From Phytophthora sp. 'mugwort' (Eukaryota; Oomycota; Peronosporomycetes; Peronosporales; Peronosporaceae): a stretch of DNA of 64,000 nucleotides. The stretch is from the NCBI GenBank assembly GCA_033558025.1, contig JAUCEF010000005.1:868001-932000 (forward strand), read 5' to 3'. The notes beneath the pieces were generated by a model. The model worked only from the letters and a program-made list of their open reading frames with translations, made no database searches and had not been told where the DNA came from. The position numbers and the translations under genes are program-made. Positions 56,544 to 64,000 of this stretch are shown piece by piece (within the stretch, counting starts at the first letter, position 1; each line of letters starts with the position of its first letter).

Positions 56544-57203
56544 CTTCTTTTGCGCCACGCACCATCAAATTACTGCCGTCGACTTGTCCTGCTTGTCACG
56601 CCTCTCTCGCGCTCTAGCACACAGTGCGCCCCTGACCCACTGCTTTGCTGCTTTTACCAACCCACGTTGGTGTCAACGAGATCGTTCTTCTACTAGACAT
56701 GCTCAATCGGCACCGGGATTTCTGCTGCCGTCATGCATTTTCCGGCTCGTTTACTGGCTTCGGTGGCTGGCCTCGATCCCGCTGATCGCTGCTGGTGTTA
56801 GCGCTGGAGTCGCCTTACATTTGACGCTCTCACGGGAGTTGGTCGGCTATCAAGTGTCCGTGCCAAATCGGCCGCAGTTAGGATCGATGCAGTGGCGTGG
56901 GGGTCGCTATGTCGAGTCAAACTTTGTATGCTCTTGACCGCGAAAGGCGTTGTAAAGGTTGTGGTGGAGGCACGGTAACAGCATGTTGTGGTGTGTTTGG
57001 AAGTCGGTAGATGTGGTTAGCGCGTTTGAAGGTCCGTTGGCCAGTACCTTGGACGAGTAGGTGGATATAGAAGCGGGTGTGTAGCGGTACGTGAGGCCGC
57101 AGTATGTGTGATGAGCGCGTGGTGGCTTCTTGCCGTGTGTCGTTGTATGTGTTGTGAGAAATGCATTTTTTCGACGACGGTGTGGTGGGTAGCTTGTCGT
57201 GCT

Positions 57204-57276
57204 TCTCCTATAGCTCAGTTGGTAGAGCGTGCGGCTGTTAACCTCAAGGTCGCTGGTTCAAACCCAGCTGGGAGAG
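57204..57276 (+). tRNA. tRNA-Asn(GTT), copy 44
   Basis: Long unit, 746 bp. Confidence 0.93.
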
Positions 57277-57949
57277 CTTCTTTTGCGCCACGCACCATCA
57301 AATTACTGCCGTCGACTTGTCCTGCTTGTCACGCCTCTCTCGCGCTCTAGCACACAGTGCGCCCCTGACCCACTGCTTTGCTGCTTTTACCAACCCACGT
57401 TGGTGTCAACGAGATCGTTCTTCTACTAGACATGCTCAATCGGCACCGGGATTTCTGCTGCCGTCATGCATTTTCCGGCTCGTTTACTGGCTTCGGTGGC
57501 TGGCCTCGATCCCGCTGATCGCTGCTGGTGTTAGCGCTGGAGTCGCCTTACATTTGACGCTCTCACGGGAGTTGGTCGGCTATCAAGTGTCCGTGCCAAA
57601 TCGGCCGCAGTTAGGATCGATGCAGTGGCGTGGGGGTCGCTATGTCGAGTCAAACTTTGTATGCTCTTGACCGCGAAAGGCGTTGTAAAGGTTGTGGTGG
57701 AGGCACGGTAACAGCATGTTGTGGTGTGTTTGGAAGTCGGTAGATGTGGTTAGCGCGTTTGAAGGTCCGTTGGCGTTTCGGGTCTACCAGTACCTTGGAC
57801 GAGTAGGTGGATATAGAAGCGGGTGTGTAGCGGTACGTGAGGCCGCAGTATGTGTGATGAGCGCGTGGTGGCTTCTTGCCGTGTGTCGTTGTATGTGTTG
57901 TGAGAAATGCATTTTTTCGACGACGGTGTGGTGGGTAGCTTGTCGTGCT

Positions 57950-58022
57950 TCTCCTATAGCTCAGTTGGTAGAGCGTGCGGCTGTTAACCTCAAGGTCGCT
58001 GGTTCAAACCCAGCTGGGAGAG
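57950..58022 (+). tRNA. tRNA-Asn(GTT), copy 45
   Basis: Long unit, 746 bp. Confidence 0.93.
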
Positions 58023-58695
58023 CTTCTTTTGCGCCACGCACCATCAAATTACTGCCGTCGACTTGTCCTGCTTGTCACGCCTCTCTCGCGCTCTAGCACA
58101 CAGTGCGCCCCTGACCCACTGCTTTGCTGCTTTTACCAACCCACGTTGGTGTCAACGAGATCGTTCTTCTACTAGACATGCTCAATCGGCACCGGGATTT
58201 CTGCTGCCGTCATGCATTTTCCGGCTCGTTTACTGGCTTCGGTGGCTGGCCTCGATCCCGCTGATCGCTGCTGGTGTTAGCGCTGGAGTCGCCTTACATT
58301 TGACGCTCTCACGGGAGTTGGTCGGCTATCAAGTGTCCGTGCCAAATCGGCCGCAGTTAGGATCGATGCAGTGGCGTGGGGGTCGCTATGTCGTGTCAAA
58401 CTTTGTATGCTCTTGACCGCGAAAGGCGTTGTAAAGGTTGTGGTGGAGGCACGGTAACAGCATGTTGTGGTGTGTTTGGCAGTCGGTAGATGTGGTTAGC
58501 GCGTTTGAAGGTCCGTTGGCGTTTCGGGTCTACCAGTACCTTGGACGAGTAGGTGGATATAGAAGCGGGTGTGTAGCGGTACGTGAGGCCGCAGTATGTG
58601 TGATGAGCGCGTGGTGGCTTCTTGCCGTGTATCGTTGTATGTGTTGTGAGAAATGCATTTTTTCGACGACGGTGTGGTGGGTAGCTTGTCGTGCT

Positions 58696-58768
58696 TCTCC
58701 TATAGCTCAGTTGGTAGAGCGTGCGGCTGTTAACCTCAAGGTCGCTGGTTCAAACCCAGCTGGGAGAG
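58696..58768 (+). tRNA. tRNA-Asn(GTT), copy 46
   Basis: Long unit, 746 bp, CATGCACC variant downstream. Confidence 0.93.
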
Positions 58769-59441
58769 CTTCTTTTGCGCCATGCACCATCAAATTACTG
58801 CCGTCGACTTGTCCTGCTTGTCACGCCTCTCTCGCGCTCTAGCACACAGTGCGCCCCTGACCCACTGCTTTGCTGCTTTTACCAACCCACGTTGGTGTCA
58901 ACGAGATCGTTCTTCTACTAGACATGCTCAATCGGCACCGGGATTTCTGCTGCCGTCATGCATTTTCCGGCTCGTTTACTGGCTTCGGTGGCTGGCCTCG
59001 ATCCCGCTGATCGCTGCTGGTGTTAGCGCTGGAGTCGCCTTACATTTGACGCTCTCACGGGAGTTGGTCGGCTATCAAGTGTCCGTGCCAAATCGGCCGC
59101 AGTTAGGATCGATGCAGTGGCGTGGGGGTCGCTATGTCGTGTCAAACTTTGTATGCTCTTGACCGCGAAAGGCGTTGTAAAGGTTGTGGTGGAGGCACGG
59201 TAACAGCATGTTGTGGTGTGTTTGGCAGTCGGTAGATGTGGTTAGCGCGTTTGAAGGTCCGTTGGCGTTTCGGGTCTACCAGTACCTTGGACGAGTAGGT
59301 GGATATAGAAGCGGGTGTGTAGCGGTACGTGAGGCCGCAGTATGTGTGATGAGCGCGTGGTGGCTTCTTGCCGTGTGTCGTTGTATGTGTTGTGAGAAAT
59401 GCATTTTTTCGACGACGGTGTGGTGGGTAGCTTGTCGTGCT

Positions 59442-59514
59442 TCTCCTATAGCTCAGTTGGTAGAGCGTGCGGCTGTTAACCTCAAGGTCGCTGGTTCAAA
59501 CCCAGCTGGGAGAG
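59442..59514 (+). tRNA. tRNA-Asn(GTT), copy 47
   Basis: Long unit, 746 bp. Confidence 0.93.
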
Positions 59515-60187
59515 CTTCTTTTGCGCCACGCACCATCAAATTACTGCCGTCGACTTGTCCTGCTTGTCACGCCTCTCTCGCGCTCTAGCACACAGTGCGC
59601 CCCTGACCCACTGCTTTGCTGCTTTTACCAACCCACGTTGGTGTCAACGAGATCGTTCTTCTACTAGACATGCTCAATCGGCACCGGGATTTCTGCTGCC
59701 GTCATGCATTTTCCGGCTCGTTTACTGGCTTCGGTGGCTGGCCTCGATCCCGCTGATCGCTGCTGGTGTTAGCGCTGGAGTCGCCTTACATTTGACGCTC
59801 TCACGGGAGTTGGTCGGCTATCAAGTGTCCGTGCCAAATCGGCCGCAGTTAGGATCGATGCAGTGGCGTGGGGGTCGCTATGTCGTGTCAAACTTTGTAT
59901 GCTCTTGACCGCGAAAGGCGTTGTAAAGGTTGTGGTGGAGGCACGGTAACAGCATGTTGTGGTGTGTTTGGCAGTCGGTAGATGTGGTTAGCGCGTTTGA
60001 AGGTCCGTTGGCGTTTCGGGTCTACCAGTACCTTGGACGAGTAGGTGGATATAGAAGCGGGTGTGTAGCGGTACGTGAGGCCGCAGTATGTGTGATGAGC
60101 GCGTGGTGGCTTCTTGCCGTGTGTCGTTGTATGTGTTGTGAGAAATGCATTTTTTCGACGACGGTGTGGTGGGTAGCTTGTCGTGCT

Positions 60188-60260
60188 TCTCCTATAGCTC
60201 AGTTGGTAGAGCGTGCGGCTGTTAACCTCAAGGTCGCTGGTTCAAACCCAGCTGGGAGAG
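60188..60260 (+). tRNA. tRNA-Asn(GTT), copy 48
   Basis: Long unit, 746 bp, CATGCACC variant; spacer reads GGTACTTGAGG. Confidence 0.93.
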
Positions 60261-60933
60261 CTTCTTTTGCGCCATGCACCATCAAATTACTGCCGTCGAC
60301 TTGTCCTGCTTGTCACGCCTCTCTCGCGCTCTAGCACACAGTGCGCCCCTGACCCACTGCTTTGCTGCTTTTACCAACCCACGTTGGTGTCAACGAGATC
60401 GTTCTTCTACTAGACATGCTCAATCGGCACCGGGATTTCTGCTGCCGTCATGCATTTTCCGGCTCGTTTACTGGCTTCGGTGGCTGGCCTCGATCCCGCT
60501 GATCGCTGCTGGTGTTAGCGCTGGAGTCGCCTTACATTTGACGCTCTCACGGGAGTTGGTCGGCTATCAAGTGTCCGTGCCAAATCGGCCGCAGTTAGGA
60601 TCGATGCAGTGGCGTGGGGGTCGCTATGTCGTGTCAAACTTTGTATGCTCTTGACCGCGAAAGGCGTTGTAAAGGTTGTGGTGGAGGCACGGTAACAGCA
60701 TGTTGTGGTGTGTTTGGCAGTCGGTAGATGTGGTTAGCGCGTTTGAAGGTCCGTTGGCGTTTCGGGTCTACCAGTACCTTGGACGAGTAGGTGGATATAG
60801 AAGCGGGTGTGTAGCGGTACTTGAGGCCGCAGTATGTGTGATGAGCGCGTGGTGGCTTCTTGCCGTGTGTCGTTGTATGTGTTGTGAGAAATGCATTTTT
60901 TCGACGACGGTGTGGTGGGTAGCTTGTCGTGCT

Positions 60934-61006
60934 TCTCCTATAGCTCAGTTGGTAGAGCGTGCGGCTGTTAACCTCAAGGTCGCTGGTTCAAACCCAGCTG
61001 GGAGAG
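60934..61006 (+). tRNA. tRNA-Asn(GTT), copy 49
   Basis: Long unit, 745 bp. Confidence 0.93.
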
Positions 61007-61678
61007 CTTCTTTTGCGCCACGCACCATCAAATTACTGCCGTCGACTTGTCCTGCTTGTCACGCCTCTCTCGCGCTCTAGCACACAGTGCGCCCCTGACC
61101 CACTGCTTTGCTGCTTTTACCAACCCACGTTGGTGTCAACGAGATCGTTCTTCTACTAGACATGCTCAATCGGCACCGGGATTTCTGCTGCCGTCATGCA
61201 TTTTCCGGCTCGTTTACTGGCTTCGGTGGCTGGCCTCGATCCCGCTGATCGCTGCTGGTGTTAGCGCTGGAGTCGCCTTACATTTGACGCTCTCACGGGA
61301 GTTGGTCGGCTATCAAGTGTCCGTGCCAAATCGGCCGCAGTTAGGATCGATGCAGTGGCGTGGGGGTCGCTATGTCGTGTCAAACTTTGTATGCTCTTGA
61401 CCGCGAAAGGCGTTGTAAAGGTTGTGGTGGAGGCACGGTAACAGCATGTTGTGGTGTGTTTGGCAGTCGGTAGATGTGGTTAGCGCGTTTGAAGGTCCGT
61501 TGGCGTTTCGGGTCTACCAGTACCTTGGACGAGTAGGTGGATATAGAAGCGGGTGTGTAGCGGTACGTGAGGCCGCAGTATGTGTGATGAGCGCGTGGTG
61601 GCTTCTTGCCGTGTGTCGTTGTATGTGTTGTGAGAAATGCATTTTTCGACGACGGTGTGGTGGGTAGCTTGTCGTGCT

Positions 61679-61751
61679 TCTCCTATAGCTCAGTTGGTAG
61701 AGCGTGCGGCTGTTAACCTCAAGGTCGCTGGTTCAAACCCAGCTGGGAGAG
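61679..61751 (+). tRNA. tRNA-Asn(GTT), copy 50
   Basis: Long unit, 746 bp, CATGCACC variant; spacer reads GGTACTTGAGG as in copy 48. Confidence 0.93.
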
Positions 61752-62424
61752 CTTCTTTTGCGCCATGCACCATCAAATTACTGCCGTCGACTTGTCCTGC
61801 TTGTCACGCCTCTCTCGCGCTCTAGCACACAGTGCGCCCCTGACCCACTGCTTTGCTGCTTTTACCAACCCACGTTGGTGTCAACGAGATCGTTCTTCTA
61901 CTAGACATGCTCAATCGGCACCGGGATTTCTGCTGCCGTCATGCATTTTCCGGCTCGTTTACTGGCTTCGGTGGCTGGCCTCGATCCCGCTGATCGCTGC
62001 TGGTGTTAGCGCTGGAGTCGCCTTACATTTGACGCTCTCACGGGAGTTGGTCGGCTATCAAGTGTCCGTGCCAAATCGGCCGCAGTTAGGATCGATGCAG
62101 TGGCGTGGGGGTCGCTATGTCGTGTCAAACTTTGTATGCTCTTGACCGCGAAAGGCGTTGTAAAGGTTGTGGTGGAGGCACGGTAACAGCATGTTGTGGT
62201 GTGTTTGGCAGTCGGTAGATGTGGTTAGCGCGTTTGAAGGTCCGTTGGCGTTTCGGGTCTACCAGTACCTTGGACGAGTAGGTGGATATAGAAGCGGGTG
62301 TGTAGCGGTACTTGAGGCCGCAGTATGTGTGATGAGCGCGTGGTGGCTTCTTGCCGTGTGTCGTTGTATGTGTTGTGAGAAATGCATTTTTTCGACGACG
62401 GTGTGGTGGGTAGCTTGTCGTGCT

Positions 62425-62497
62425 TCTCCTATAGCTCAGTTGGTAGAGCGTGCGGCTGTTAACCTCAAGGTCGCTGGTTCAAACCCAGCTGGGAGAG
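62425..62497 (+). tRNA. tRNA-Asn(GTT), copy 51
   Basis: Long unit, 746 bp. Confidence 0.93.
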
Positions 62498-63170
62498 CTT
62501 CTTTTGCGCCACGCACCATCAAATTACTGCCGTCGACTTGTCCTGCTTGTCACGCCTCTCTCGCGCTCTAGCACACAGTGCGCCCCTGACCCACTGCTTT
62601 GCTGCTTTTACCAACCCACGTTGGTGTCAACGAGATCGTTCTTCTACTAGACATGCTCAATCGGCACCGGGATTTCTGCTGCCGTCATGCATTTTCCGGC
62701 TCGTTTACTGGCTTCGGTGGCTGGCCTCGATCCCGCTGATCGCTGCTGGTGTTAGCGCTGGAGTCGCCTTACATTTGACGCTCTCACGGGAGTTGGTCGG
62801 CTATCAAGTGTCCGTGCCAAATCGGCCGCAGTTAGGATCGATGCAGTGGCGTGGGGGTCGCTATGTCGTGTCAAACTTTGTATGCTCTTGACCGCGAAAG
62901 GCGTTGTAAAGGTTGTGGTGGAGGCACGGTAACAGCATGTTGTGGTGTGTTTGGCAGTCGGTAGATGTGGTTAGCGCGTTTGAAGGTCCGTTGGCGTTTC
63001 GGGTCTACCAGTACCTTGGACGAGTAGGTGGATATAGAAGCGGGTGTGTAGCGGTACGTGAGGCCGCAGTATGTGTGATGAGCGCGTGGTGGCTTCTTGC
63101 CGTGTGTCGTTGTATGTGTTGTGAGAAATGCATTTTTTCGACGACGGTGTGGTGGGTAGCTTGTCGTGCT

Positions 63171-63243
63171 TCTCCTATAGCTCAGTTGGTAGAGCGTGCG
63201 GCTGTTAACCTCAAGGTCGCTGGTTCAAACCCAGCTGGGAGAG
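63171..63243 (+). tRNA. tRNA-Asn(GTT), copy 52
   Basis: Short unit with six T, 733 bp, CATGCACC variant. Confidence 0.93.
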
Positions 63244-63903
63244 CTTCTTTTGCGCCATGCACCATCAAATTACTGCCGTCGACTTGTCCTGCTTGTCACG
63301 CCTCTCTCGCGCTCTAGCACACAGTGCGCCCCTGACCCACTGCTTTGCTGCTTTTACCAACCCACGTTGGTGTCAACGAGATCGTTCTTCTACTAGACAT
63401 GCTCAATCGGCACCGGGATTTCTGCTGCCGTCATGCATTTTCCGGCTCGTTTACTGGCTTCGGTGGCTGGCCTCGATCCCGCTGATCGCTGCTGGTGTTA
63501 GCGCTGGAGTCGCCTTACATTCGACGCTCTCACGGGAGTTGGTCGGCTATCAAGTGTCCGTGCCAAATCGGCCGCAGTTAGGATCGATGCAGTGGCGTGG
63601 GGGTCGCTATGTTGAGTCAAACTTTGTATGCTCTTGACCGCGAAAGGCGTTGTAAAGGTTGTGGTGGAGGCACGGTAACAGCATGTTGTGGTGTGTTTGG
63701 CAGTCGGTAGATGTGGTTAGCGCGTTTGAAGGTCCGTTGGCCAGTACCTTGGACGAGTAGGTGGATATAGAAGCGGGTGTGTAGCGGTACGTGAGGCCGC
63801 AGTATGTGTGATGAGCGCGTGGTGGCTTCTTGCCGTGTGTCGTTGTATGTGTTGTGAGAAATGCATTTTTTCGACGACGGTGTGGTGGGTAGCTTGTCGT
63901 GCT

Positions 63904-63976
63904 TCTCCTATAGCTCAGTTGGTAGAGCGTGCGGCTGTTAACCTCAAGGTCGCTGGTTCAAACCCAGCTGGGAGAG
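63904..63976 (+). tRNA. tRNA-Asn(GTT), copy 53
   Basis: Last copy; the tRNA and terminator are complete but the spacer is cut by the window end. CATGCACC variant. Confidence 0.92.
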
Positions 63977-64000
63977 CTTCTTTTGCGCCATGCACCATCA

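Larger units (their letters stand above)
17233..64000 (+). repeat. Tandem array of tRNA-Asn repeat units (732-748 bp)
   Basis: From 17,233 to the window end the same unit recurs head to tail, apart from the LINE at 18,634-25,426. Units measured between tRNA starts are 732/733 or 745/746 bp, with single units of 740 and 748 bp. The 13-bp class difference is an indel in GTTGGCGTTTCGGGTCTACC; one extra base comes from a run of 5 or 6 T just before CGACGAC. Units are nearly identical, differing at a few recurrent single-base sites. The array enters from the right of the window, so its full size is unknown. Open frames of 62-134 codons recur in each unit but overlap the tRNA and look like spacer artefacts. 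Confidence 0.97.

Noticed and set aside
25427..64000. CRISPR-like or rDNA array
   Set aside because: Units are over 700 bp and near-identical throughout with no variable spacers, and no rRNA sequence is present; the only RNA gene seen is tRNA-Asn.

Overview
This is eukaryotic nuclear DNA made almost entirely of mobile and repetitive sequence. The style of the LINE and Copia proteins, together with a Maverick/Polinton-type element, suggests a stramenopile, most likely an oomycete. That is inference from protein style; no host gene that would settle taxonomy is present.

Region 1 (1 to about 13,500) is a decayed Maverick/Polinton or Polinton-like virus (PLV). In order it holds a family B DNA polymerase fragment (+), a retroviral-type integrase with a C-terminal chromodomain (+), three unrecognised genes (+), a phage-like tail-fibre gene ending in an S74 self-cleaving chaperone (-), an A32/FtsK-type packaging ATPase (+), a GIY-YIG nuclease (-), a probable minor capsid/penton protein (+), a basic capsid-associated protein (-), an adenain-like cysteine protease (-), the double jelly-roll major capsid protein (+), a small protein with two GKYxG motifs (-) and a second GIY-YIG nuclease (-). 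Every large gene is broken by frameshifts or stops. Several starts are preceded by a TATATAG-like motif, and two divergent gene pairs each share a 50-bp spacer. The left end lies outside the window and no terminal inverted repeat was found.

Region 2 (13,500 to 17,232) has no intact gene. It contains a GATC-dense degenerate tandem repeat (about 14,130-14,830) and a minus-strand Ty1/copia pol relic (about 15,530-17,232).

Region 3 (17,233 to the end of the window) is a tandem array of 732-748 bp units. Each unit carries one tRNA-Asn(GTT) gene with A box, B box and a T4 terminator. There are 53 intact tRNA genes, one split copy and one relic at the left edge. Units fall into two length classes that differ by a 13-bp indel, and the array contains a duplicated seven-unit block.

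Region 4 (18,634-25,426) is a 6.8-kb non-LTR retrotransposon on the minus strand, inserted inside one of the tRNA genes. A perfect 13-bp target-site duplication lies within the D arm/A box. It keeps ORF1, an APE endonuclease/reverse transcriptase ORF2 (both frameshifted), and a 3' region holding a tRNA-derived SINE-like sequence on the opposite strand. Removing the element and one duplication copy restores a 732-bp unit, which confirms the junctions.
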